The notes under the pieces: model-generated
Seen by the model: only the letters and a program-made list of their open reading frames with translations
Database searches by the model: none
Told to the model about the DNA's origin: nothing
Shown: positions 4,753 through 12,226 of the stretch, piece by piece
Layout: each line of letters begins with the position of its first letter
Numbering within the stretch: position 1 is the first letter of the stretch
Assembly (NCBI GenBank): GCA_041627475.1
Contig: JBFKQZ010000059.1
Location: forward strand, 1 to 13,624
Source of the DNA: JBFGFG01 sp041627475
GTDB lineage: Bacteria > Actinomycetota > Nitriliruptoria > Nitriliruptorales > Nitriliruptoraceae
Reading direction: 5' to 3'
Length of the DNA: 13,624 nucleotides
Program-made: the position numbers and the translations under genes

Positions 4753-6525
4753 TCAGTCGTAGACGTAGAAGCCGCGACCGGCCTTCCTGCCCAGGAAGCC
4801 GGCGTCGACCATGTGCCGCAGGAGCGGGGCGGGCTCGTACGAGACCTCCCGGAACTCCGCGTACAGCGTCTCGATGATCTTCAGGGTCACGTCGAGCCCG
4901 ACGATGTCCATCAGCTCGAACGGTCCCATCGGGTAGCCGCAGCCGAGCTTCATGGCCGTGTCGATCTCCTCGGACGTCGCGTAGTGCGAGTCCAGCATCT
5001 TCACCGCGTCGTTGAGGTACGGGAAGAGCAGCGCGTTGACGATGAAGCCGGCGCGGTCGGGGCAGAGCACGGCGACCTTGCCGATCCGGTCGATGAACGC
5101 CCGGCAGTCGTCGACGATGCCGTCCGCAGTGCGGACCGTCGGGACGATCTCGACCAGCTTCATGATCGCGGCGGGGTTGAAGAAGTGCAGCCCGATGAAG
5201 CGGTCGGGCCGGCCCGACGCCATGGCGCAGTCGATCACCGGGAGCGACGACGTCGTCGTGGTGATCACCGTCTCCGGCTTGAGCAGCGGCGTGAGCTCGG
5301 CGAAGAGCTCGCGCTTGACCTCCAGGTCCTCGACGATCGCCTCGACGATGAGGTCGCAGTCGGCGAGGTCCTGCAGGTCGTGCGTCGCCTCCAGTCGCGC
5401 GACTGCGCTGACCATGTCCTCCTCGGACATGCGGCCCTTGTCGACCATGCGCTGCATCGACTTCGAGCACCGCGCCGCGACCTTCTCTGCCTTCTCCTTG
5501 GAGCGACCGCGGACGACCACGTCGAACCCGGCCTTCGCGCAGACCTCGGCGATCCCGGCAGCCATCGTGCCCGTGCCAACGACACCGATCCGCTGCCAGC
5601 CGGCGATGCGCTCCGGGTCGGCCGGCTCACGGGCGTCGTCGGACGGCAGGGTCCGCGAGCTGCCCGGCTCCTCGTACGCGTAGAAGCCCCGTCCCGCCTT
5701 GCGACCGGTGTAGCCGGCGCTGACGAGCTGGCGCAGGATCGGCTGCGGGGCGAAGCGGGTGTCGTCGAACTGCTCGTGGACCGCCTCCATGATCCCGATG
5801 AAGGTGTCCAGGCCGACCAGGTCGGTCAGGGCGATCGGGCCCATGGGCAGACCAGCGCCGAACCGCATCGCGGCGTCGACGTCCTCGGCCGTGGCGTAGC
5901 CCGTCTCGACCATGCCGACGGCCTGGTTGAGGTACGGGAACAGCAGGTGGTTGGCGATGAAGCCACGGCGGTCACCGGCGGCCACCGGGGTCTTGCCGAT
6001 GGCCTCGGCGAACTCCCGGGCGACCTCGACGACGTGGTCGTCGGTCACGACGGTCCGGATGAGCTCGATGAGCTTCATCACCGGCGCCGGGTTGAAGAAG
6101 TGGAAGCCGAGGACCCGGTTCGGGCGTCGCGTGTGCACGGCGATGTCGATGACCGGCAGCGACGAGGTGTTGGTCGCGATGATGGCGTCGTCGCGGGCGA
6201 TCTCGTCGATCCTGCGGAACGCCTGCTGCTTCAGCGCGAGGTCCTCGGGCACGGCCTCGATGATGAGGTCGCAGCCGGCGAGCGACTGGTAGTCCGTCGA
6301 GCCGCTGATGCGCCCCATGACGTCGTCGCGCTCGCCCTCCTCCAGCTTGCCGCGCCCCACCAGCCGGTCGAGCGTCGCCGCGATGCGGTCGCGGCCCGCC
6401 TGCACGGCGGCGTCGTCCGCTTCCACGAAGCTGACGTCGAAGCCGTGGCTGGCGACGATCTGGGCGATGCCGCCGCCCATCGTGCCGCACCCGACGATGC
6501 CGACGTGCTGGATGTCCTCGCTCAA
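4753..6525 (-). CDS. Fused two-module 3-hydroxyacyl-CoA dehydrogenase
   Basis: A 590-residue protein of two complete 3-hydroxyacyl-CoA dehydrogenase modules (about 5-285 and 311-590) joined by a Ser/Pro/Asp-rich linker. Single-module enzymes such as 3-hydroxybutyryl-CoA dehydrogenase are about 285 residues. Module 1 has nucleotide loop GCGTMG (12-17) and active-site Ser121, His142, Glu154, Asn192. Module 2 has GTGTMA (317-322) and Ser426, His447, Glu459, Asn497, with identical spacing, so both look catalytic. After beta-2, module 1 has Val-Glu-Ala-Asp (34-37), the NAD type, while module 2 has Arg-Gly-Arg-Ser (339-342), suggesting NADP. The likely role is oxidation of 3-hydroxyacyl-CoA (or reduction of 3-ketoacyl-CoA). 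There is no enoyl-CoA hydratase domain, so it is not a FadB/FadJ type. The start is TTG at 6525, with CAGGAG 6 nt upstream. Confidence 0.9.
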   Translation of the reverse strand: MSEDIQHVGIVGCGTMGGGIAQIVASHGFDVSFVEADDAAVQAGRDRIAATLDRLVGRGKLEEGERDDVMGRISGSTDYQSLAGCDLIIEAVPEDLALKQQAFRRIDEIARDDAIIATNTSSLPVIDIAVHTRRPNRVLGFHFFNPAPVMKLIELIRTVVTDDHVVEVAREFAEAIGKTPVAAGDRRGFIANHLLFPYLNQAVGMVETGYATAEDVDAAMRFGAGLPMGPIALTDLVGLDTFIGIMEAVHEQFDDTRFAPQPILRQLVSAGYTGRKAGRGFYAYEEPGSSRTLPSDDAREPADPERIAGWQRIGVVGTGTMAAGIAEVCAKAGFDVVVRGRSKEKAEKVAARCSKSMQRMVDKGRMSEEDMVSAVARLEATHDLQDLADCDLIVEAIVEDLEVKRELFAELTPLLKPETVITTTTSSLPVIDCAMASGRPDRFIGLHFFNPAAIMKLVEIVPTVRTADGIVDDCRAFIDRIGKVAVLCPDRAGFIVNALLFPYLNDAVKMLDSHYATSEEIDTAMKLGCGYPMGPFELMDIVGLDVTLKIIETLYAEFREVSYEPAPLLRHMVDAGFLGRKAGRGFYVYD

Positions 6526-6546
6526 GGCTGTCTCCTGGTCAGGCGT

Positions 6547-6579
6547 GCCCGCGACCCGCGGGCGCGCGCAGTCGCCCGC
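6547..6579 (-). other. Two mutually exclusive GC-rich hairpins before the double dehydrogenase gene
   Basis: In the 60-bp gap after the CPBP gene, GCCCGCG (6547-6553) pairs with CGCGGGC (6557-6563) around a 3-nt loop. The overlapping GCGGGCG (6558-6564) can instead pair with CGCCCGC (6573-6579) around 8 nt. They share bases 6558-6563, so only one can form at a time. No T-run follows. This could be a weak terminator or attenuator-like element, or simply chance in very GC-rich DNA. Confidence 0.3.
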
Positions 6580-6585
6580 TGCAGG

Positions 6586-7410
6586 CTAGGCCCCGAGACC
6601 CCGACCCACGAAACCGACGAGCTCGTCGGGCACCGTCGTCGCCAGCAGCAGCTGGACGCCGTTGAACGTGGCGTGGGCGACCATGGCCGCGACGAGGCTG
6701 CGCGAGCGGTGGAACACCAGCGCGAAGACACCGCCCACGGCGAACAGCGCGACCCCGAACACGAGGCTCTCGACCTGCAGCGGCAGCAGCACCTCGAGGT
6801 GGACGACCGAGAACACGGCCGACGACACGACCGCGCCGACGACCCACGAGGTCCGGCGACCGACGGCCTGGAACAGGACGCCGCGGAAGGTGACCTCCTC
6901 GAGCAGCGGGGCGAGCACGACCGCGGCGACCACCGTGAACACCAGCGCCGTGCCGCGCAGCATGTCGGTCTCGAGCAGTGCCTGCCCTGCCTCGTCCAGG
7001 GGGCCGAACAGCGCGTTGCCGGCGAGGATGATGCTCCCCGACACCAGGAACGCGCCCAGCCCCGCGGCGAGGCCCAGCCCGACGTGGCGGGCGGCCGGCC
7101 GCTGCGCACCGAACAGCCGCCACGACCACGCGCCACGGCCCGACAGCCACGCGAAGGCGCCCGCCAGCACCAGCGACTGGGTCAGGACGGTCACCGCACC
7201 GAGTGACGGCCCACCGAGACCCGCCGGGTCGACCCCGGCGAGGGTCAGGCCGAGCAGCACGATGCTGGCCACGAGCAGCTGGCCGAGCAGGCTCCAGACG
7301 ACGAGGGCGACCCCGTCCGTGAGGGCCAACGGAACGCGGTGGTCCTCCCCCGGCCGTGCGGTGGGCGCCGACCACGCGACGTCCACGGGGGGCGGTGGCG
7401 GGACGGTCAT
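6586..7410 (-). CDS. CPBP-family intramembrane metalloprotease
   Basis: A 274-residue multi-spanning membrane protein with the three signatures of the CPBP (Abi/CAAX prenyl protease-like) family: EEVTFR at 171-176 (the EExxxR motif), Phe200 to His204 (FSVVH), and HATFN at 246-250. The Glu pair and the two His are the presumed metal site. Hydrophobic helices are visible at about 33-58, 68-90, 108-132, 153-169, 185-202, 212-233 and 240-258, after a Pro-rich cytoplasmic N-terminus. The ATG at 7410 overlaps the stop of the SpoIID-like gene (ATGA), with GGAGGA 4 nt upstream, indicating coupled translation. Bacterial CPBP proteins act in bacteriocin immunity, protein maturation or envelope processing, and the substrate here is unknown. 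Its place after murA and a SpoIID-like gene suggests an envelope job (inference). Confidence 0.88.
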   Translation of the reverse strand: MTVPPPPPVDVAWSAPTARPGEDHRVPLALTDGVALVVWSLLGQLLVASIVLLGLTLAGVDPAGLGGPSLGAVTVLTQSLVLAGAFAWLSGRGAWSWRLFGAQRPAARHVGLGLAAGLGAFLVSGSIILAGNALFGPLDEAGQALLETDMLRGTALVFTVVAAVVLAPLLEEVTFRGVLFQAVGRRTSWVVGAVVSSAVFSVVHLEVLLPLQVESLVFGVALFAVGGVFALVFHRSRSLVAAMVAHATFNGVQLLLATTVPDELVGFVGRGLGA

Positions 7411-9104
7411 GCGGTCCTCCGGCGGGAGACTGTGGCGCCTGCGGCACCGACGAGCGCACCAGCGCCCACGACGAGCCCCAGCCCGATCGACAGCGGCGAC
7501 CGGGTCGGCGTCGGCGGTGCGGGACCGAGGGCGGCCCCGGCCGCCGTGACGGTCGCGGCGCGGACGGTCACGTCGACCGGTGCACCCGCCCGCTCGCCGT
7601 CCTCGTCGGTCGCGACCAGTGCCACGTCGTAGTCGCCCGGCTCGAGCAGGCCACCGTCGGGCCCGTCGAGGGACCAGTCGACCTCGTGCCGGCCGGGCTC
7701 GGCGACCCCCAGGGGCGTGCGGCTGACCACCGCACCGGCAGCGTCGCGCACCTCGACCTCCAGCTCGACGAACTTGTTGACCACCGTGGACAGGGTGACG
7801 ATCTCGGCGGCCCACGGCTCGGGACGGTCGGTCACCGTCGGGTCGACCACGAGCGGTGCCCCGTACCCGTCCGGCGCGAACAGGCGCAGCGTCCGGTCGG
7901 GGCGGACCTCGACCCGCCACCCGCCGAGCGCCCGCTGGGTCAGCTCGGTGTCCCCGACCGTGACCCGCGTGGGCGCACTCGGCGTGACGGCGACACTGTC
8001 CCGGTCCTCGGCGACGCCGACGCGGACGGTCTGCGGCAGGTCGGCCGGGCTGGTCGGGCGGATGCCCCCGTAGTAGGCGGCGAGGATCTCGTCGGCGCTG
8101 AAGCCGGCCTCGCCCTTGCCCAGCGCGCCGTACTGGCTCATGCCCACGCCGTGCCCGAAGCCGCGGCCGTCGACCACGACCTCGTCCGACGTCACGGTGA
8201 AGGCGAGCTGGCTCGACAGGAGCGTGGCCGGGAAGCGCCGACCCGACCCGTCGCCGCGCGCAGGCGGGTACGCCTCCGGGTCGACGTCCGGGGCGACGTT
8301 GGCCACGAAGAAGCGGAACTCGCTCGCGGTCACCGCCGCAACCGTGCCGTCCTGCCCCGTCACCTCGACGACGTCCTCGCCACCGTCGACCTCGACCAGA
8401 CGGACGTCCGCGAGCGGCACGGCCGCGGACAGCGTCTCGCCACGCGCCAGGATCGCGTCCATGTCGGCACGTGGGAACCGGACCTGCCAACGGTGGAAGG
8501 GCGAGACGGCGTCGTGGGGGTCGTCGACGGGTCGCAGGTACGGCCAGTCCCCGTCGTCGGGGAAGACCTCGACGTTGGCGCGGGAGCGGCCGCCGTTGGA
8601 CGACGAGTAGCGCGCGAGGAGCGGGTCGCCGGCGGCGTCGACCAGCACCCGGCCGCTGGTCGCGGCGACGGCCGCCTGCCAGCGCTCACCGCCCGGCCCT
8701 TCCACGAGGTCGCGGCCGGCGAACACCTGGCACGCCTGGGTCGCGCAGATGTCGTACCCACGGCCGTTCCAGGCCCCCTGCTGCATCTCCCACCAGGCGT
8801 AGGTCCTGGCAGCCATGACCTGGGCCTCGAGCGTGGCCGTCGGCCACGACAGCGGCACCTCGGCGAGCCCCTCGAGGTAGGCGTCGAACGACAGCTCGTC
8901 GACCACCGTCAGCCCGCCGGGTCGCACGCTGGCCTCCACCGTGCCGACGTACCGCCGGTCACCGAGGTCGAGCGTCGCCCCGTCGGGCGCCGTGAACCGG
9001 ACGGGACCGGAGAAGACCCCGAGGTCCACCTCCGCCGGCGCCGGGCCGGCGGCGAGCAGGAGCGCGGTGCACGTGCCGACCAGCACCCGCAGGAGGTCAC
9101 GCAC
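7407..9104 (-). CDS. Exported, membrane-anchored SpoIID/LytB-domain protein
   Basis: A 565-residue protein with a signal peptide (about 1-24, cleavage near APA-EVD) and a SpoIID/LytB domain at about 68-345. This has YLEGLAEVPLSWP (77-88) holding the putative catalytic Glu82, the AQVMAARTYAW helix (94-104), the ICATQACQVFAG Cys pair (120/125), SSSNGG (167-172) and GRGFGHGVGMSQYGA (313-327). A FlgD-like Ig fold (about 440-515, LEPGDYDVALVATD) follows. A C-terminal helix (about 538-558) ends in SRRRTA, which suggests a membrane anchor. SpoIID of Bacillus and Clostridium is a peptidoglycan lytic transglycosylase acting on stem-less glycans, so a similar wall role is likely. The GTG at 9104 lies inside the end of murA (8-nt overlap) with no clear ribosome site, suggesting reinitiation after murA. 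No other sporulation gene is present. Confidence 0.88.
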   Translation of the reverse strand: MRDLLRVLVGTCTALLLAAGPAPAEVDLGVFSGPVRFTAPDGATLDLGDRRYVGTVEASVRPGGLTVVDELSFDAYLEGLAEVPLSWPTATLEAQVMAARTYAWWEMQQGAWNGRGYDICATQACQVFAGRDLVEGPGGERWQAAVAATSGRVLVDAAGDPLLARYSSSNGGRSRANVEVFPDDGDWPYLRPVDDPHDAVSPFHRWQVRFPRADMDAILARGETLSAAVPLADVRLVEVDGGEDVVEVTGQDGTVAAVTASEFRFFVANVAPDVDPEAYPPARGDGSGRRFPATLLSSQLAFTVTSDEVVVDGRGFGHGVGMSQYGALGKGEAGFSADEILAAYYGGIRPTSPADLPQTVRVGVAEDRDSVAVTPSAPTRVTVGDTELTQRALGGWRVEVRPDRTLRLFAPDGYGAPLVVDPTVTDRPEPWAAEIVTLSTVVNKFVELEVEVRDAAGAVVSRTPLGVAEPGRHEVDWSLDGPDGGLLEPGDYDVALVATDEDGERAGAPVDVTVRAATVTAAGAALGPAPPTPTRSPLSIGLGLVVGAGALVGAAGATVSRRRTA

Positions 9105-10389
9105 TGCTGGGCCGACGCTCGATCCCAGCGCCGAGCGACCGCATGCGCTCGACGAAGTCCGCGTACCCACGGTCCACGTGGTGCACGTCGCGGACGACCG
9201 TCTCGCCCTCGGCGACCAGCCCGGCGAGCACGGCGGCCGCACCGGCCCGCACGTCAAGACCGCTGCAGACGGCACCCCGCAGGCGGCGGGGCCCCCGGAC
9301 GACGGCGTGGTGGCCGTCGACCGTGATGTCGGCCCCCATCCGGCGCAGCTCCTCGACGAACGCGAAGCGGGCCTCGAAGACGTTCTCGGTGATCCGCCCG
9401 AGGCCGACGGCCTGCGTGAGCGCGACCAGGAACTGGGGCTGCAGGTCGGTCGGGAAGCCGGGGTACGGCAGGGTGGCGATCGACGTGGGCCGCAGCGGCC
9501 CGTCGACGGTGATGCGCAGCCCCCCGCGGGCGCGCTCGGTCGTCACGCCCATGGCCGCGAGCTTCTCGAGCGGGATCCTGAGGTCACCGGGCCGGACGCG
9601 TTCGAGGACGACGTCGCCCCCCGTGATGGCGGCCGCGACGGCGAACGTGCCGGCCTCGATGCGGTCGGGGCAGACCGACCACTCCGCCGGCCGCAGGGAC
9701 TCGACGCCTCGGATCGTCAGGGTCGGCTGCCCCACGCCCTGGATGTCGGCACCCATCTGCCGCAGCATCCGGCACAGGTCCTGCACCTCGGGTTCCCGCG
9801 CGGCGTTCTCGATCGTCGTCGTGCCGTCGGCGAGCACGGCGGCGAGCAGGACGTTCTCGGTCGCGCCCACCGAGGGGAAGTCCAGCCGCACGTGCGCACC
9901 GTGCAGCGTCGGGGCGGTGACCTCGACCCGGTCGTGCGACCGGGCCACCTCGGCCCCCATGGCCTCGAGCCCCTGCAGGTGCAGCTCGATGCTGCGCTTG
10001 CCGATGTCGTCACCGCCCGGGAGTGCGAGCGTGGCCCGCCGGCAGCGGCCGACGAGCGGCCCGAGGGTCGAGATCGACGCACGGATCGCCTGGACCATCA
10101 CGGGGTCGGGCGCCGGGTCGATCTCGCCGCCCGCGTCCAACGTGCAGGTCCCCGTGGCCTGGTCGAGGTCGACCTCGACGCCGGTGCTGCGCAGGAGGTC
10201 CGCCATGACGGGCACGTCGGCGATCCCGGGCACGTTGCGCAGCCGCGTGGTGCCCTCGGCGAGCACGCTGGCGGCCATCAGCTTCAGCGCGGAGTTCTTC
10301 GCACCGTTGACCACCACCGAGCCCGTCAACGGGCCGGTGGCACGGACGGCGAACTCGTCCGTCGAGGTGGTGGTCGGCACGGCGGTCAT
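9097..10389 (-). CDS. murA: UDP-N-acetylglucosamine 1-carboxyvinyltransferase (MurA), Asp active site
   Basis: A 430-residue EPSP-synthase-fold enzyme that transfers enolpyruvate from PEP to UDP-GlcNAc, the first committed step of peptidoglycan synthesis, in the cytosol. Visible family residues are NGAKNSALK (Lys31, equal to E. coli Lys22), LPGGDDIGKR (121-132) with Arg132, FPTDLQPQF with catalytic Asp315, and VDRGY with Arg407. The residue equal to E. coli Cys115 is Asp127. Cys-to-Asp at this site makes MurA insensitive to fosfomycin, as in Mycobacterium tuberculosis. The ATG at 10389 lacks a clear Shine-Dalgarno, and a TACCGT element lies only 8 nt before it, so the mRNA may be leaderless. 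The gene follows a sensor kinase (63-bp gap) and overlaps the SpoIID-like gene. murA near atpC is a common arrangement in actinobacteria. Confidence 0.96.
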   Translation of the reverse strand: MTAVPTTTSTDEFAVRATGPLTGSVVVNGAKNSALKLMAASVLAEGTTRLRNVPGIADVPVMADLLRSTGVEVDLDQATGTCTLDAGGEIDPAPDPVMVQAIRASISTLGPLVGRCRRATLALPGGDDIGKRSIELHLQGLEAMGAEVARSHDRVEVTAPTLHGAHVRLDFPSVGATENVLLAAVLADGTTTIENAAREPEVQDLCRMLRQMGADIQGVGQPTLTIRGVESLRPAEWSVCPDRIEAGTFAVAAAITGGDVVLERVRPGDLRIPLEKLAAMGVTTERARGGLRITVDGPLRPTSIATLPYPGFPTDLQPQFLVALTQAVGLGRITENVFEARFAFVEELRRMGADITVDGHHAVVRGPRRLRGAVCSGLDVRAGAAAVLAGLVAEGETVVRDVHHVDRGYADFVERMRSLGAGIERRPSSA

Positions 10390-10397
10390 CCCCCGCG

Positions 10398-10403
10398 ACG
10401 GTA
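10398..10403 (-). promoter_or_regulatory. Possible -10 element (TACCGT) for a leaderless murA transcript
   Basis: TACCGT on the minus strand (10403-10398) ends 8 nt before the murA ATG, inside GGCTACCGT. A transcript starting at the usual distance from a -10 box would begin at or next to the ATG. This agrees with the absence of a normally spaced ribosome site. No -35 box is evident. Confidence 0.35.
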
Positions 10404-10452
10404 GCCGCGTCCGGCCGCGGCCCCCTGCGCAGGCCTCTCGACTGCCCGCGCG

Positions 10453-12183
10453 TCAGCCAGCGGCCGCACCGGCCTCGTCCTCCGCGCCACCGGGTGCGGC
10501 GCGGACCGGGTCCGGCCGGACGACGACGGGCAGCACGACGACGAACGCAGCACCGCCCGCCTCGGCGTCAGCGACCCGGATGCTGCCGCCGGCCCCCTGG
10601 ACGAGGTCCCGGATGGCGGCCAGCCCGAGACCGAAGCCACGGTCGTCGTGCGTGAGTCGACGGCCGCGGTCGAACACGTCGGACCACATCGGCTGCGGGA
10701 TCCCGGGGCCGTTGTCCTCCACGCGCAGCACCCAGACCTCGTCCATGCGGGTCAGGCGGACGTCCACGACCAGACGCTCCTCGTTGACGGCGTACTTGGC
10801 AGCGTTGCCCACGAGGTTGATCGAGGCCCGACGCAGCACCTCGACGTCGGTGTCCAGGACCACGTCCGGCACGTCGAGCACGAGGTCGCCACCTACGACG
10901 TCGAGCTCCGGGGCGGTGACCTCCCGGAGCCACGACGCGAACGCCGGGCCCCGGAGCACGACGCCGCCCGTCCCCATGTCCACCGCGTCCTGGAGCATGT
11001 CGTCGATCATGCGACCGAGCCGTCCCGAGCTGTCCCGGACGCGCTGCAGGATGTCCTCCTCCTCCTGGCGGGACAGCTGCATGCGCAGGGCGAGGTCGGT
11101 CAGGCCGCGGATCGCCGTCAGCGGCCCCTTGAGGTCGTGTGCCGCGGTCGAGGTGAAGCGCTTCAGTGCGCCGTTGGAGCGCCGGAGCCGTGCCGCCGTG
11201 TCGGCCAGCTGGCTGGTGCGTTCGTCGACGAGGTCCTCCAGCTGCTCGTTCACCTCCCGCAGCTCGGCGGTGGCGCTCCGCACCCGCCGGCGCAGCACGA
11301 GGACGAAGACGGCCGCGACAGCGAGGAGCGCCGAGAGGCCCAGGACCGTCGGGAGCAGCCACGTCGGGCTCGCGGCCTGCGCAGACGGGTCCCCGAGGTC
11401 GAACCCCGTCCAGCGGACGTGCAGCGTCGCGAGCTCGGCCGGTGTGAGGATCTCGCGTGCGGCCGTCGCGATCTCGGCAGCCGGTGTGTCGGGCACGACC
11501 CAGCTCCCGATCGGGACGACCTGGACGGCGGCGCCGACCGGCGTCAGGTCGAGGTCCTGCTGCCGGATCAGGCTGCCGAGGGTCGCGAGCGGCCCGAGGT
11601 AGAGGTCGACGTCCCCGTTCGCCACCGCGGCGACCCCGTCGGGCAGGGTCGGGGTCTCCACATAGGTCAGGTCCGGGAAGCCGGCGAGCAGGGCCCCCTC
11701 CAGCGGCGACCCCGCGATGGTCGTGGCCGTGCCGGTGTCGAACGACGACAACTCGTCGACCCGGTCTGGGCGCGTCACGAACGTGATCCGTTCCCAGGCC
11801 GTCGGCTGGGTCATCACGGCGAACTCGAGCAGGTCGGGCCGGTCGCCGTGCGCGCCGGCGACGTCGATCTCGCCGTCCCGCAGTGCAGCGACGACCTCGG
11901 GGATGCCCTCGTACACGACGTGCTCGACCGGCACGCTCAACTTGACCGCGGCCAGGTCCCAGGCCTCGGTCGCGTAGCCACCGGCCAGCTCGCCGTCCTC
12001 CCAGACCGACACCGGGGGCGCGCCCAGGAACCACCCGATGCGCAGGGGGCCGTTGTCGGCGAGCCAGGCCCGCGCCTCCGCGCTGAGCGGGTCCTCCTCG
12101 ACGGTCGGCTCAGCCGCCCGCGCTGCTGGTGCCAGTGCCACGACGAGGAGCACAGCCATGGTCACGACCGCTCGCCCACGCAT
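10453..12183 (-). CDS. Sensor histidine kinase with periplasmic solute-binding-type sensor domain
   Basis: A 576-residue membrane sensor kinase. A signal peptide (about 1-23, ending APAARA) leads to an extracytoplasmic domain (about 40-262). This resembles the type-3 extracellular solute-binding fold of BvgS/EvgS-type sensors: LRIGWFLGAPP near the start, AALRDGEIDVAGAHGDR mid-domain, and ANGDVDLYLG later. One transmembrane helix (about 273-297) and a coiled coil (about 300-335) follow. The HisKA motif STAAHDLKGPLTAI has phospho-acceptor His349. The ATPase domain has NLVGNAAKYA (N box), VEDNGPGIP (G1, 488-496) and GFGLGLAAI (G2, 516-524). There is no receiver or HPt domain and no response regulator gene in the window. 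The ATG at 12183 is chosen because it puts the signal peptide at the N-terminus; a GTG at 12222 would add 13 residues. The ligand is unknown; small solutes such as amino acids are the usual cargo of this fold. Confidence 0.9.
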   Translation of the reverse strand: MRGRAVVTMAVLLVVALAPAARAAEPTVEEDPLSAEARAWLADNGPLRIGWFLGAPPVSVWEDGELAGGYATEAWDLAAVKLSVPVEHVVYEGIPEVVAALRDGEIDVAGAHGDRPDLLEFAVMTQPTAWERITFVTRPDRVDELSSFDTGTATTIAGSPLEGALLAGFPDLTYVETPTLPDGVAAVANGDVDLYLGPLATLGSLIRQQDLDLTPVGAAVQVVPIGSWVVPDTPAAEIATAAREILTPAELATLHVRWTGFDLGDPSAQAASPTWLLPTVLGLSALLAVAAVFVLVLRRRVRSATAELREVNEQLEDLVDERTSQLADTAARLRRSNGALKRFTSTAAHDLKGPLTAIRGLTDLALRMQLSRQEEEDILQRVRDSSGRLGRMIDDMLQDAVDMGTGGVVLRGPAFASWLREVTAPELDVVGGDLVLDVPDVVLDTDVEVLRRASINLVGNAAKYAVNEERLVVDVRLTRMDEVWVLRVEDNGPGIPQPMWSDVFDRGRRLTHDDRGFGLGLAAIRDLVQGAGGSIRVADAEAGGAAFVVVLPVVVRPDPVRAAPGGAEDEAGAAAG

Positions 12184-12209
12184 CCCGACCCCGTCGCACG
12201 CTCCATCAC

Positions 12210-12215
12210 ACTCTA
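12210..12215 (-). promoter_or_regulatory. Possible -10 element (TAGAGT) for the sensor kinase
   Basis: TAGAGT on the minus strand (12215-12210) lies 26 nt before the ATG at 12183 and 11 nt after the hairpin that follows atpC. It fits TAnnnT. Any -35 region would fall inside the hairpin and shows no consensus. Confidence 0.28.
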
Positions 12216-12226
12216 CGGACACACGT

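Noticed and set aside
4516..7206. A very long plus-strand open frame (nearly 900 codons) opposite the double dehydrogenase and CPBP genes.
   Set aside because: Its translation is dominated by Arg, Asp, Glu, Val and Gly repeats typical of the antisense of GC-rich genes. It has no recognisable domain, and the minus strand carries clear, motif-complete genes.
7407..9104. Evidence for sporulation, from the SpoIID-type domain.
   Set aside because: SpoIID/LytB domains occur in many non-sporulating bacteria, and no other sporulation gene is present in the window.
12184..12222. The GTG at 12222 as the start of the sensor kinase.
   Set aside because: It would place 13 Cys/Asp/Gly-rich residues before an otherwise ideal signal peptide and has no better ribosome site.
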